Source: Hemileia vastatrix (Eukaryota; Basidiomycota; Pucciniomycetes; Pucciniales; Zaghouaniaceae). Taken from it: a DNA stretch of 64,000 nucleotides. Both the position numbers and the translations under genes were made by a program. The stretch lies in the NCBI GenBank assembly GCA_030280995.1, contig JASXTE010000001.1:32235700-32299699 (forward strand), in the 5' to 3' direction. Below are positions 1-10,010 of this stretch, piece after piece. The notes below the pieces were generated by a model that ran no database searches, had not been told where the DNA came from, and saw only the letters and a program-made list of their open reading frames with translations. Positions within the stretch are counted from its first letter, which is position 1. Every line of letters starts with the position of its first letter.

Positions 1-10
1 TGGAAAGTAT

Positions 11-145
11 GGGGGTGACTGATGGGCTGGCTGCTCTATCAACAGTTACCCCAGATTGTCTGTTTCCAACCCCTTCTCTTAATTTGGTTGAAACCTAGTA
101 TTGGTTTTTATTCACAGGTTTTAGTCCTCTATGACTTTAAACTGG
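11..145. repeat. Hairpin-bearing repeat R1, copy 1 of 3
   Basis: Begins with a hairpin at 12-52 (arm GGGGTGACTG against CAGTTACCCC, one G-T pair), followed by about 90 bp that end in a GTCC...GACTTTAAACTGG motif. Related copies start at 268 and 3385. In copy 2 the G-T pair is a full A-T pair, so pairing is kept. No protein is apparent and the function is unknown. Confidence 0.7.
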
Positions 146-267
146 AAATTCTTTTGGTCTTCAAGTGCTGGACTCTTCACACTTATTAGTTTTGGTTTAA
201 TGTGTTGGATTTTGTGTTTTGTTAGAAGTTACCCAGGGGGGGCTTCTAGATTTTTTTTGGCAATTTT

Positions 268-404
268 GGGGGTAACTGATGAGCTGGCTGCTCTGTAGAA
301 CAGTTACCCCAAAATTTCTGTTTGAAGTATTTTGTTTGTCCTAGTTGAATCCTAGTTCTGGTTTTTGTTATTCAGGTTTTAAGTCCACTTTGACTTTAAA
401 CTGG
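268..404. repeat. Hairpin-bearing repeat R2, copy 2 of 3
   Basis: Same layout as the copy at 11-145: hairpin at 268-310 with arms GGGGTAACTG and CAGTTACCCC, then the downstream motif GTCCACTTTGACTTTAAACTGG in part. It lies 257 bp from copy 1, so the two form a short tandem pair. Confidence 0.7.
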
Positions 405-450
405 CATACTTGCTTGAAACTGGCTTCTTACATCTATTTGGTTGGTGGGG

Positions 451-506
451 GATCACTGGTGGTCTCCCATCATTTTTAATTATTGGAGGGAGCCCACCCA
501 GTGATC
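451..506. repeat. Imperfect inverted repeat (hairpin)
   Basis: Arms GATCACTGG...CTCCC and GGGAG...CCAGTGATC are separated by about 16 nt of AT-rich loop. It has a different sequence from R1-R3 but lies in the same cluster of foldback structures. No gene is seen here. Confidence 0.6.
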
Positions 507-693
507 ATTTCCTTGGACTGGACTTTCTATGGAGCTGGATTTTTTTTCTTTTTCTTTCCTTTAATTTTTGTGTCTATAGTTAGATAGTAGTTTTAGATTA
601 TTTTCTTTTTTCTCTTTTTTTCTTTTTAATTTTTCATGGGAGTTATTAGGATATAAAGAGGGAAAAATCACAAAATTATATTATATGGTGTTA

Positions 694-762
694 CCACATC
701 AGGGTCACCTGGATGTGGGAAAGCATTGGTTTGGAAAGGCTCATCAATTGGCCGGGCAATGC
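694..762. repeat. Two-stem structured repeat, copy 1
   Basis: Stem 1 (694-718) pairs CCACATC with GATGTGG. Four bases later, stem 2 (723-762, 40 nt) closes with GCATTG/CAATGC and has an inner GGC/GCC stem around a conserved TCATCAATT loop. The partner at 853-922 has the same lengths and spacing, but its outer stem-2 arms are different and still complementary. This could be a structured RNA or a foldback DNA element; no known family was recognised. Confidence 0.65.
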
Positions 763-852
763 TATTTTATTTCTTTTTTTCTTTTTTATTCTCTCAATTT
801 CTTATTATTTAAAATTTATTTCAATTCATTTAAAATTTATTTAACAGTGTAT

Positions 853-922
853 CCACATCAAGGTGCACTTGGATGTGGGTAAGGTATCAGGGGATCAGCT
901 CATCAATTCGCTGGGGGATACC
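853..922. repeat. Two-stem structured repeat, copy 2
   Basis: Stem 1 (853-878) again pairs CCACATC with GATGTGG. Stem 2 (883-922, exactly 40 nt as in copy 1) closes with GGTATC/GATACC and has an inner CAGC/GCTG stem around the same TCATCAATT loop. Compared with copy 1, four of the six closing pairs and one inner pair changed on both sides, keeping complementarity. Confidence 0.65.
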
Positions 923-1040
923 ATTTGTAATTATTAGTTATCTCATTTCATTATTATTTTTCATTTCATTTTAATTTCTCAGTTTTCTTATTTTGAGGTA
1001 ATTTTGTTTGTTTATTTTCAAGTTTTTTTTTGGTATGTTA

Positions 1041-1212
1041 GTAGTTGAAAATAAAAATAAAAATAAAAATAAAATAAATAAAATAGAATTAAATTAAAAA
1101 TAATAAAAATAAATAATATAAAATAAAAATAAAAATAAAATAAATAAAATAGAATTAAAATAAAAAAATAAAAGTAAATAATATAAAATAAAAATAAAAA
1201 TAAAATAAATTT
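1041..1212. repeat. AAAAT-type low-complexity tract with internal duplication
   Basis: A-rich simple sequence built from AAAAT/AAAATAAAT units. A block of roughly 70-90 bp containing TAGAATTAAA appears twice. No gene is seen between about 930 and 1330. Confidence 0.8.
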
Positions 1213-1334
1213 TATATATATATCTGTTAATTATTATTGTTCTCTCTATTTAGTGACTTATTAATTTCTTTATTGTTTATTTTAATGTCTGGATGAAGAA
1301 GACCCAGAGGTTGGTCCAGATTATGGTGGTGTTT

Positions 1335-1667
1335 TTACTTTTTGTTAGGATTGGAAGAAGAACTGTTTTCTTTATGGTGTAGGCGCCTGGAAAGAGTATA
1401 TGGATTGTAATGGTCAGGGACCAGAGTGGAAGGTAATTTTTGGGAAGAGGTGGAAGAAGCGGGGAAAGAGTGTTGGAAGGTGTGCTTGATTATTCTAGAT
1501 ATCTTCCAGTGGTCATCAAGGAGATGTTTTCTCAGATTCTTTTCAAAGTCATTCAACAGACCGTGGAGGGCAACCGCCTTAAGCATGTTTGAACACATCA
1601 TGCTTAGGTGTTGTTTCATGTCGGTGTAATCCAGCATTAAGGAAGTTTCTAGAGGTTGGCCAATCAC
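1335..1667 (-). CDS. Hypothetical open frame of 110 codons
   Basis: An ATG-initiated frame whose product starts MIGQPLETSL, is rich in Leu/His/Lys in the middle and has a Ser/Pro/His-rich tail ending SSSSNPNKK. No domain was recognised. It lies about 860 bp downstream of the Cys-rich gene at 2528-2854 on the same strand, so it could be a distal exon of that transcript or just a chance frame. Evidence is weak: length and amino-acid composition only. Confidence 0.25.
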   Translation of the reverse strand: MIGQPLETSLMLDYTDMKQHLSMMCSNMLKAVALHGLLNDFEKNLRKHLLDDHWKISRIIKHTFQHSFPASSTSSQKLPSTLVPDHYNPYTLSRRLHHKENSSSSNPNKK

Positions 1668-2527
1668 AATTGTAGTTTCAGGAGGCGGGGTTCCAACTAC
1701 CCAGAATAATTAGATCAGTAATTGTTCTCTGTTAAAGAAATTGGATTTATTTATTTGGTACTTACAGATTGGAAGCTCATCGAATTAGTAATTGGCCAAT
1801 ATTTGAGCTGTTGAAGAAAGCTAAATGGATGTTGAAGGAGGATCAACCAGATAGAGGTATGGATTCTCACGATCATTCTCTAAATGGTGTTGAGAAGATG
1901 AAGTAGAAGAAGGGCGTTCCTGTGGCCTGGTTGGAGAAGCAGGGCTGCTGTTGTTGTTGTGGATATTATTATTGCTTGGCCCAGTTGGGTTGGACACTGG
2001 TGGTGGAAAACCAGGGCTGTTGAAGGAAGGATCAGGAGAAGGTGACCTGGAATCTTATTGTGATTTGCTGGATGAAGATCTAAAAGAAGAGAATCATCAG
2101 AGGAAAAATTGGCGGCCAGAGGAGAGGTGTAGTTAGTTCTTCTTAATTTAACTGGAGATTTATGTTTGGAAGCAGCATTTCATGCTCTGGTGTTTCCAGA
2201 AAGTCCTCTGGCAGGTTTTCTAGAGTTGTTGGAATTTTTGGGGTTGTCTGGGGAAGAAATTTTGTGTGTACGCATTGCTCTGGGAGCCCTAGGAGGTGGT
2301 TTCGTAGAGTTGTTGGTGTTTAATAGTGTATTTTAGCTGTTATCTGGCTGAATTTGGGAGTTTTGAGCCTGCTTTTTGTTTTCTGGAAAGGCGGGCAGGA
2401 CACCTGAAATTGGGAGGGCTGCCTGGACGTGGTCTAGCAGCCTGGGAGCTGTTTTTGAAGCTGATTTGGCCAAATTTGCTGAGATAAAAGCAGATTCTTG
2501 AGAAGAGAAAGAAGTTCTTTTAGGGAG

Positions 2528-2854
2528 TTATTTGGGAATAGAACAGCATGATCTTCTTGAAGGAGTGGAAGATAAAGAAGAGGAAGCAGGTCCAAGTTCT
2601 GGTGACCTGGTAGGAGATCTGGAAATATATTTGTGTGAAGGTGAAGGCGGAGGTATTGGATAGTTGGGGTCTCTGTCACATCTTTTCTTTTTAGAGTTGC
2701 AAGAATCACAGGCTCTGTTATAGAATTTGGCTTGAGGAGTAGGAAGAGTGAAGGTACAAGGCCTGCACATGTGGATGCACTGTATACAAGCAAAGTCCTT
2801 TGGAGCAGTGAAATAGGGAAGGTCCAATGGGTCAAAGTCTGGAGATTCAGCCAT
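2528..2854 (-). CDS. Small Cys-rich (zinc-finger-like) protein, family of two
   Basis: A 108-residue frame starting MAESPDFDPL. It carries an N-terminal C-x2-C...C-x2-C cluster (CIQCIHMCRPC) and then CDSCNSKKKRCD, which resembles the first half of a fungal Zn2Cys6 DNA-binding finger, followed by a Pro/Ser-rich tail. A paralogue lies 1.1 kb upstream on the same strand (3815-4319) with the same order: first Cys pair, about 25 residues, CDxC...C. Pairs of C-x2-C segments like these are common in small basidiomycete proteins, some tied to mobile elements (family knowledge). A TATA-like box lies about 130 bp before the ATG. Without a second complete Cys cluster, binding to DNA is inference. Confidence 0.5.
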   Translation of the reverse strand: MAESPDFDPLDLPYFTAPKDFACIQCIHMCRPCTFTLPTPQAKFYNRACDSCNSKKKRCDRDPNYPIPPPSPSHKYISRSPTRSPELGPASSSLSSTPSRRSCCSIPK

Positions 2855-2983
2855 GATCTGTGAAGGAAAAATAATGAAGAGAAAAGAGATGAATGAAAAT
2901 TTTTTCAGTGATGTGTAGATAATGAAGAAAGAGTGGAAGTTTGGCAGGTTGGCTGTGGAGAGCTCTGCATGGAGGTGGCTCCT

Positions 2984-2991
2984 CCTTTATA
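2984..2991 (-). promoter_or_regulatory. TATA-like box before the Cys-rich gene
   Basis: Read on the minus strand the sequence is TATAAAGG, about 130 nt before the ATG at 2854, with a C/T-rich stretch (CTTCATTATC, TCTCTTTTCTC) between them like a fungal leader. A plausible core promoter, based on sequence alone. Confidence 0.4.
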
Positions 2992-2999
2992 TGAAAAAT

Positions 3000-3610
3000 A
3001 AGTATAGTCCGTCAAGACTTTAAACTGAGCACTGTTAGACCTCCAAGACTATAAACTCGCTGATTAAATTTTTTTTTCAAGAATTTACATCCTCTATGGG
3101 CTCTGTAGTCCGTCAAGACTTTAAACTGAACACTGGAAGTCTTCCAAGACTTAAAACTGGCTGGTTATTTAAAGATTGCTTAAAGATTTTTATTTTTTAT
3201 TACTAATGTGGATCTGCAGTCCATAAAGAATTTAAACTGAGAAATGGTACAGTTCCCCAAGACTATAAACTGAGGATGGTTGTTGGTTGAGTCCTTCAGG
3301 ACTATAAACTGATAATGTGGAGTTGGTGTGATTCTGGAAGAGGGCATCCAAGGGGGAGTCTTTGAATTTTGTTAAGGAAAGTGTGGGGGTAACTGATGAG
3401 TTGGCTGCTCTGTAGATCAGTTACGCCAGAATTTTAGTTTGTTTCTTTGGTCTTTAATGTTTTGATCTCTGGTTCTGTCTTTTGATTTAGGTTTTGAGTC
3501 CCCCAAGACTATAAACTGAGGGTTTTTGATTCCCCCAAGACTATAAAATGAGGGCTGTTAGTCCCCCAAGACTTAAAACTGAGGATTAGTCCCCCAAGTT
3601 TTTTAAAACA
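3000..3610. repeat. Degenerate minisatellite, unit near GTCCCCCAAGACTATAAACT
   Basis: At least eight diverged copies of a unit with core AAGACTATAAACTGAG are spread over 600 bp, tightly spaced near 3495-3610 and looser upstream. Hairpin repeat R3 (3385-3520) lies inside it, and the same GACTTTAAACTGG core ends copies R1 and R2, so the array probably grew from the end of that repeat. No gene is seen. Confidence 0.75.
3385..3520. repeat. Hairpin-bearing repeat R3, copy 3 of 3
   Basis: Hairpin at 3385-3427 (GGGGTAACTGAT against ATCAGTTACGCC, one mismatch) followed by the same downstream block as R1 and R2, running into the minisatellite. Confidence 0.65.
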
Positions 3611-3814
3611 AGGAGTTTATTTTTATTTTTTATTTCTAAATCAAGATTTTTGGGCAAGAAGTAATTACAGAAAAGAATCAAGATATGTAACAAAATGTTC
3701 AGCATTGGCTTTGAACTGGTGGATGAGGTTCTTCCTTTTTTCAAGGTCCTGTGGGTTCCTGGAAGGAGTTGATTGTAAGTAATCTAGGGTGAGATGCTTC
3801 TGTTGAGAAGAATG

Positions 3815-4319
3815 TTATTGGAAGTTTTCTTTGATGATGAGCAATGGATTAGGTGGGGGTTCTTCAATAGTTCCCACATTTTCATCATCACTGTTTGGAT
3901 GGGAATGAACTGGAAATTTGTCAGATTGAATTTCAGTATGAAGAAGTATTGGGCTTACCATTTGAATGACCAGGGATGGAAGAGCTAGTGTTTGTAGCAG
4001 GGTTGGCACTCTGTTTTGAAGGTTGTAACTTGTTGACCAGTCTGGGGATCAGGATGGATGGTCTGGATCTTTTGGTGCTGTTTAAAGGTTGATCAGGTTG
4101 TGCAGGAGAAAAAAATGTTGAAGAGGACAATGGACCAGGTCTGAAACAAGCCTTCATCCTAGAGTGACAGGCATCACAGGAGGTTCTGTAGGGATGAGCT
4201 GGAGGTGTGATGGTAAAGATGAGATTTTTGTCAATGCAGTATTGGCAAGGACCCATGTCAGTAGCAGATTTGGAAAGAAAGCTTAACATGGTGGTTGTGA
4301 TGAAGGAGAATGTGGACAT
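3815..4319 (-). CDS. Cys-rich zinc-finger-like protein with one 49-bp intron
   Basis: Exon 1 (4319-3959) starts MSTFSFITTT and carries C-x2-C (CQYC) and CDACHSRMKAC, matching the layout of the paralogue at 2528-2854, then a Ser/Pro-rich segment. A donor GTAAGC at 3958, a CTGAC branch-like site and an acceptor TTTCCAG ending at 3910 define a 49-bp intron. Joining 3959 to 3909 continues the frame for 95 nt into an acidic tail (SDDENVGTIEEPPP) and stops at 3815, giving about 151 residues. Without splicing the frame ends shortly after the donor. Function is unknown; a nucleic-acid-binding role is inferred from the cysteines and Arg/Lys only. Confidence 0.5.
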
Positions 4320-4399
4320 TCTCTGTTGGAGGGAGGATATGGTCTTCCTACATTGGCGGAGCCCTTTGTTGGTCTATTTGGAATTGTTTTGATATGTCT

Positions 4400-5124
4400 T
4401 AAATGGCATTGTTTAATAGTTTGGTTTTTTTCAGGAATTATTTGGCAAATATTGGGACTGCAAGGATATGTGTATTACCATTGGATAGCCCTGGTTTATC
4501 TCTATATTTTATGTCTTGATGACATTTTTTATATTCTAAGTATTTAAGGGATTCTTTCTTATTTTTTCATTTTAATAGACTGCTGTTTCATTTTGTTTTT
4601 CACGTTTTAAGAGCTAACCTCAAGTCTTAAGGTTAAGTACTTAGTACCATTAGAATGGGCAGATTTTTCTCTACGTTTCATGTCACAATGTTGTTATAGC
4701 TTAATTATGTGTTTTAAAGGTTTTAGTTGTCCTAGCTTATTTTTCTAAGTATTTTGGGTATTTTTAGAGGTTTTTGGTGGTCTTCTGGCTTCAGGGTAAT
4801 ATGGCTGCCTCAGGCAGGCCGTCCCCCTCAGTGCTAGAAGGCTGGGAAGCGTTTCTAGATTTTTTTTATGCAATTTGGATCTCAGAAATGCCAAATTTGT
4901 TGGTGTGAATGGGCTCTTAGATAGTGGTCTATGTGTATATAGTGAATAAGACAGTTTGGGGCAACCTTAATTATCATACAACCATCCAGAGGTGATATCC
5001 TTGTTCCTCACTCATTTTTCACTGTTTTCTGGCCACAATTGGCTGTGTTTTTTGAAAGGTTATTTCTTCATTTAACTCAACTTTGGCAGCTGTTTTCTCT
5101 GGTGTAGTCTTGAAAGCTATATCA
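4400..5124. other. Non-coding interval
   Basis: No supported gene. It is T-rich with a short GC-rich patch near 4800-4850 containing the palindrome CTGCCTCAGGCAG. The last 30 bp (TTCTCTGGTG...ATATCAAGTAT) resemble the sequence repeated just right of element D at 35937-35995. Confidence 0.5.
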
Positions 5125-5129
5125 AGTAT

Positions 5130-6623
5130 TTTTAGCCTTTATATCCTTAGGACTGAGTAAAAAGTACTTATAAGTTATATTAAACACATGAACTATACAT
5201 GGGAACAATAAATGAGAGTGCACAAACAGTATACATAAGTAAAATTATGATAATACACAAAAAAATGCCATTATAACACCTTATATACACGCATATATCC
5301 ACCTTTTATAAGTCTTATGTACTTAATATTAAGTTGGAATATGTTAGAGTGACCTTAAGAACCTTAATTATAAGGCTACATAATTTTTAAGTATACTTAA
5401 AGCCGTTATTTTCATTGTTTTATGCAAAAAACAAGAAATGCGCTTTATTTCACTTAAAATTTGATTATATGTGCTATAAATTTAAGAATATTAAAAATGC
5501 GCTTTTACAGTTCAATTTGTCTCATTTAGGACTATTGATTTGGCTATTTAAATGCATAAAAGTAACAATTTTCAAATTTGGTGTTTTTTATGCCAGAAAT
5601 GGCTTCTGTGTACTGGCCACATACTGCCTGCATTTTTCCCATGTGAATAGCTTCATATTTAGGAAAGTTAGCTTTTTCACACTATAATTACCCCACATTC
5701 TACGCCCACTGTGGGGAAACACACTAAAATAGGCAAAAGGTGCTTATTTAGTGTCCTAGCTTAATTAATAATGCATTGACCCTCTTTATATGCACTAATT
5801 TCATTAATAACCTCACTCTTGGCGCCTTATTTCACTACCATGCTTAAATTAGCCTAAAATTAGTCAAGGATTTACCTGTGCTAGTGCCTGCCAAGGACTG
5901 CATGTAGTTACCCCACATCTCACACCCTTTTTTGGGTTTCTAGGTGGTTTCTTGGTTAATTTTGGTCATTTTTGAATGGGAATTTCATGTAGTATAATTT
6001 CAGGATAAACCCCATCATTTCTAAAGTGAATCCCCCTAATTATTGAGCTCTTATTTACCTTAATTTTCCCTCTTTAGTCTTTTATATTGACGTATAATAT
6101 GCATATACTCTCTTTTTCACTTATTCTTTAATTTTGATGGATTTTCCCTATTATTCCAGGATTTTGGTGGTAGTTACTTTTCTAATTTTCTTATGGGTCA
6201 CTAGGGATGTTGATGGAAATTTATATTAGTTTGATGGAGGCGTCATTAACTGTGTATTGGACTGGTAAGTCAAGGGATTCATTGGGGAACTCAAGGTGTT
6301 TAAAAGGAGGAGGTTTTGGGTCTTGTTTTCTACATTCTTTATTATTACAATTTAAACATATAACCAATACAATTAAAATACATATCAATGGTACTTATAA
6401 AGTCTTTGAATAGTATCTGAATTTATTAAATCTATTTTTCTACCAAATATAAAGATTGTAAGCCATATATAATTATTGAGATTAGAATTACTGAGACCCT
6501 TATATTGAGTTATAGTTTTCTTATTGGATTTGTACTACAGTATTCATATAGGACCATTAAAATCATCTAGACAACTGACCATTAAAGCTATTTCATGTCT
6601 TTGTACTTGACCTCAGCCTGACA
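5130..6623 (+). repeat. 5' LTR of element D
   Basis: Aligns along its length with 34432-35925 and with the LTRs of B. Its first bases read TTTTAG where the other copies have TGTCAG; it ends in CCTGACA. It contains a TTTAAAAGG box near 6300 where B has TATAAAAGG, and a CCCCACA...TGTGGGG hairpin near 5690-5717. A 90-codon frame inside (5415-5687) is LTR sequence, not a gene. Confidence 0.92.
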
Positions 6624-6625
6624 AT

Positions 6626-6638
6626 TGGGGGCCTTTCC
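6626..6638 (+). other. Primer binding site of element D
   Basis: TGGGGGCCTTTCC starts 2 nt after the LTR end, the usual place for tRNA-primed minus-strand synthesis. The same site occurs in A, nearly so in B (TGGGGACCTTTCC) and in C (TGGGACCCTTTCC). The tRNA was not identified. Confidence 0.8.
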
Positions 6639-6691
6639 ACAAGAGTTCTGTTCACCAGGTCAAAAGTTAGATGACTTGCAGTCAAGTGGTT

Positions 6692-7609
6692 TTTCATGTA
6701 TCTTAAAGTAACATCAGAAGTAACCTTTGAAGGAAATTTTTTACTTAAAGTAGTTACAAGCCAAACCAAAACTGTGAATGTCACTGTACCAAAAAAAAAA
6801 AAAAATTAGAAAAATTTTATCTCAATGCTTATTGTTGAAGCTGTCTATCTGATTTGAACTTGAGTAATTTTCAAAAAATTTGCCTTAGTTCTATATTAGC
6901 TCATTTTCCAGGCAAGAAGTCCTTCATACTAAGTTCCTTTACAACATTTATTTCAGGCCATGCAATACCTTTACATAATTTTCTTTCTGCAGGCTGGAAA
7001 CATAGAATTTACCAGGACAAAATTCAATGAAAGAACATATAAAATTCTCATACCCTGTTTTTGTGAAGGAAGTGTGGGTTTAATTTAATCATTGAAAATT
7101 TTACTACATGAAAAAATATAATATTATTAATTTTACCATATTTTCAAAATGAATTCTATAAAATAATGTGAAATTTTTTAAATTACTTGATGAATTTTTT
7201 ATGGTATAAGAGTAAGAATCTCAATTTAAAAATAGACTTATACTTGAAATTTTATAAATATATATATATATAAAAGAATGCACTCATTCAGATTAATCTG
7301 AAACCTGTAATTTTTAAAATTGAATCATAGTTTCAGGAATATACTTCACCATAATCTAAAAAATAGATAAATGAGTTGATCATTTGAGGTTTTACCCTAT
7401 AGTGATAAACAAAAAGATTTGAAAAAAATATGAAAGAGCAGATAAAAATATAAATAGGCGAGAAATAAGTGTACTTTCACAAAACATAACTAGCTAATCA
7501 GGAAGCTTATAGTACTCAATCTGATTTTATTTAAACATTTTAATAATTATTTTAGTTAAAGGGTAATTTTAGAAACTTAGGGAGGGGAAATTTAAAGTAT
7601 TTAAACAGA
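6692..7609. other. AT-rich left part of X, no gene seen
   Basis: Unique-looking AT-rich DNA with a poly-A run near 6790-6804 and a TA repeat near 7258-7272. No supported coding frame. It ends at the TTATA duplication of element A (7610-7614). Confidence 0.5.
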
Positions 7610-7614
7610 TTATA

Positions 7615-8750
7615 TGTCGGTCAGTCGTCTAGAAGAGGTAAGAAAAATAGGAGAAAAAGGAGGAGAAAAGGAGGAGGACAAGGGAAAATAAAGAAATAAA
7701 CCAAAAATATATATTTAATTTATTTGAGAGGGAAACAATGGTGAGCAACTTTGAGAGGTGACAAAAACTTATATTTTATTAACAATAATATTATTAAATG
7801 TAAGGGTTCTGCACGGCAAACAATTTTAATTACTATCAGACTTAAAGCAACCTTTGATTTGTTGTATAGAATTTAAATTAGATTTGTATTACTAATAAAA
7901 AAATATAAACATAATAAATTGGTTATTTAATTTGTTGAGTGTGTAATAAGTGATGAGGCTACAGGGGATTATCCAAGGCCCTTTTATAGGCAATGGGTCC
8001 TCTGAAGCGCTACTATCTTTGTAAATACAATGATTAGAATGAAGTAAAACAAATATATCAAAAGAGTAAATGAAACATAACAATATAGAGAAAAACATGA
8101 AACAATTAATTAAAACCCCAATTAAGAATCCAATTTTCCTGTCATTAATTCCCAAATCAGTAAGTGAAAAATAGTGAATAACTAAACATGATTGGAACAT
8201 AGGAACTATGAGAAAAATAATTCCAAACAGATGGTACAGTCTGATTAAAGGACATTTTAAGTGAAACAAAAAATAATTTGACGCAATAAAACATGCAATT
8301 AATCTCAATTTAGTCCAAATTAATTTATTTGTTTTTTCTAACACAATTAAGGGTCAAAAGAAGCGTCATTAATTATTGTTTAGTATCATATGAGAGGTAT
8401 TATTTAACATATAAATTTAAGTAATTAATTTAAATATATTATAAATAAATTTTACACTTATAATTGTAATATATGTTTTTCAATTAATTAAATATAAATT
8501 TATAATTATTAAATACATAAAAATGTGCCATTATTTGTAGAATATATTATATTATGCTCAATTTAACTGTATATAAAAATATATATAACCAATGAATTTA
8601 ATGTAACACTTTTATATAATAAAATACTTATATAATTTCATTATGCAATAAAATATTAAGTTATATTCATTAAATACAATTCTTACCCACTCTTTAAGGT
8701 TTTATAATTTATATATCATTTACTGGACTCCTGGAATAGTCTGGCTGACA
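7615..8750 (-). repeat. 3' LTR of element A
   Basis: Reads TG...CA at its ends. Partner of 15643-16777 with roughly 1% difference. The solo LTR at 58972-60265 is a diverged member of this family. A 150-codon hydrophobic frame within (7892-8344) spans the TATA box and is absent from the solo LTR, so it is not called a gene. Confidence 0.93.
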
Positions 8751-8762
8751 CTCCCTCACTCT
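8751..8762 (-). other. Polypurine tract of element A
   Basis: On the minus strand AGAGTGAGGGAG abuts the 3' LTR start (TGTCAG), preceded by T-rich runs. This is the expected primer site for plus-strand synthesis; the same tract is found in C (43574-43585). Confidence 0.75.
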
Positions 8763-8786
8763 AAAAAAAAACAATAAAAAAAAATG

Positions 8787-10004
8787 CTAAGATTTTTTCT
8801 TTTTGTATTTTTTCAACAGAGCAAGCAGATTTGAAATTTCCTTGCCAGGTATCCATGCATCATGTTCAGATGATTTGTTCTTATATCTCAATAAATATTC
8901 AGTACCTCTTTCAGAAGTGATAATTCTATCATTGAGAATTTTATCAATTTCTGCTGTTTCTGTGACTTCCTGAGGGTTCTTCTTAGGTCTTCCTCTTCTT
9001 TTTGGAAATAAGTCACTGTTGGAAGTATAAGGTTTAAGAAAAGAAATGGGAAAGACAGGATGTTTCCTATCATATGGAGAATACAATACAACTTCTACTG
9101 CATTATCACCAACCATTCTTTTAACAACAAATGGTCCTACAAAAGGATCTTTTAATTTGTGGTTACCTTGTAAATTGAAATGGACAGTAGAGATCAACAC
9201 TTCATCACCCTTGTTAAATGTGTATTCTTTATGGGATTTATCCCATCTTTTCTTTTCATATTCAAATGCTTTATCAATACAACTCTGAGCATGTTTTCTG
9301 CATAGCTGTTGCATTTGCATAAAAGATTTTACACCAGGGTGTAGTTCCAACTTAGGTAATTTATTATTGAGAATCTGAGCAGGAGTGTTTGGGACATAAC
9401 CTAACCAAAGCTCAAAAGGCTTTTTCTCAGTGACAGAATGAACAGTGCTATTATATGCAAATTCAAGACCAGGCAAAAGAGTGACCCAATCATGAGTAAA
9501 TATGTCATTGTCTTTATATTCTAAACCAAAGGCACAATACCTTCTAATCATATCTTCCAGAAATTGAATCATTCTTTCAGCTAGACCATCAGTCTGAGGA
9601 TGGTGAGCTGTAGACAATTTTAACTCACAGCCACAAATATCCATCAAAGAGGTCCAAAACTCAGAAATGAATTTTGGATCCCTATCAGAGATAATGGCTT
9701 TTGGAAAACCAATAATATTAAACATGTAAGACCACCATAAGAAAGCTAATTCTTTGGTGGATACATCTTTGTGGGTTGGAATAAATTTGCACATTTTTGT
9801 GAATCTATCAACTATTACCCAACAAGAGTTAAAGCTGTCTTTACCTGCAACAGGAAGACCAGTGACAAAATCCATATTTATGATTTGCCAGGGAGCACTA
9901 GGTGCTTCAATATGTTGTAATAACCCTGCTCTCTTACCTGTTAACCTTTTAGATTTTTGGCAGGAATCACAAGATTCAACATATAATTTTGTGTCTTCAG
10001 ACAT
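8787..10004 (-). CDS. pol: Element A integrase with AT-hook and chromodomain (3' part of pol)
   Basis: 405 codons in the same frame as the upstream pol segment, from which a single stop (TAA in place of Trp at about 10013) separates it. Order: end of the HHCC zinc-binding region (CDSCQKSKRL), catalytic core with Asp in MDFVTGL (about residue 45), Asp in ISDRDPKF (about 108) and Glu in GLAERMIQ (about 143), a C-terminal barrel with DPFVGPFVV, then RRGRPKK (AT-hook core, about 338) and a chromodomain (EYLLRYK...DAWIPGKEIS). It inserts the cDNA into the genome; in chromoviruses the chromodomain steers insertion towards heterochromatin (family knowledge). The ATG at 10004 is probably not used as a start. 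Confidence 0.92.
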   Translation of the reverse strand: MSEDTKLYVESCDSCQKSKRLTGKRAGLLQHIEAPSAPWQIINMDFVTGLPVAGKDSFNSCWVIVDRFTKMCKFIPTHKDVSTKELAFLWWSYMFNIIGFPKAIISDRDPKFISEFWTSLMDICGCELKLSTAHHPQTDGLAERMIQFLEDMIRRYCAFGLEYKDNDIFTHDWVTLLPGLEFAYNSTVHSVTEKKPFELWLGYVPNTPAQILNNKLPKLELHPGVKSFMQMQQLCRKHAQSCIDKAFEYEKKRWDKSHKEYTFNKGDEVLISTVHFNLQGNHKLKDPFVGPFVVKRMVGDNAVEVVLYSPYDRKHPVFPISFLKPYTSNSDLFPKRRGRPKKNPQEVTETAEIDKILNDRIITSERGTEYLLRYKNKSSEHDAWIPGKEISNLLALLKKYKKKKS

Positions 10005-10010
10005 ATTAGC

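Noticed and set aside
268..310. Hammerhead ribozyme, because of CTGATGAG in R2
   Set aside because: No GAAA box or cleavage-site UH is in the right place, and copies R1 and R3 change the CTGATGAG core.
5415..5687. 90-codon frame repeated in the LTRs of D and B
   Set aside because: The 3' LTR of B has a stop in it and differences do not favour silent sites; it is shared only because LTRs are shared.
5130..6623. RIP-like C-to-T mutation in element D
   Set aside because: Some C-to-T changes are visible, but stops in D also arise from G-to-T and other changes; no clear bias could be judged by eye.
7892..8344. 150-codon hydrophobic frame in both A LTRs (also 15901-16371)
   Set aside because: It spans the TATA box, is not preserved in solo LTR S1, and its Phe/Ile/Leu richness is what AT-rich DNA gives by chance.
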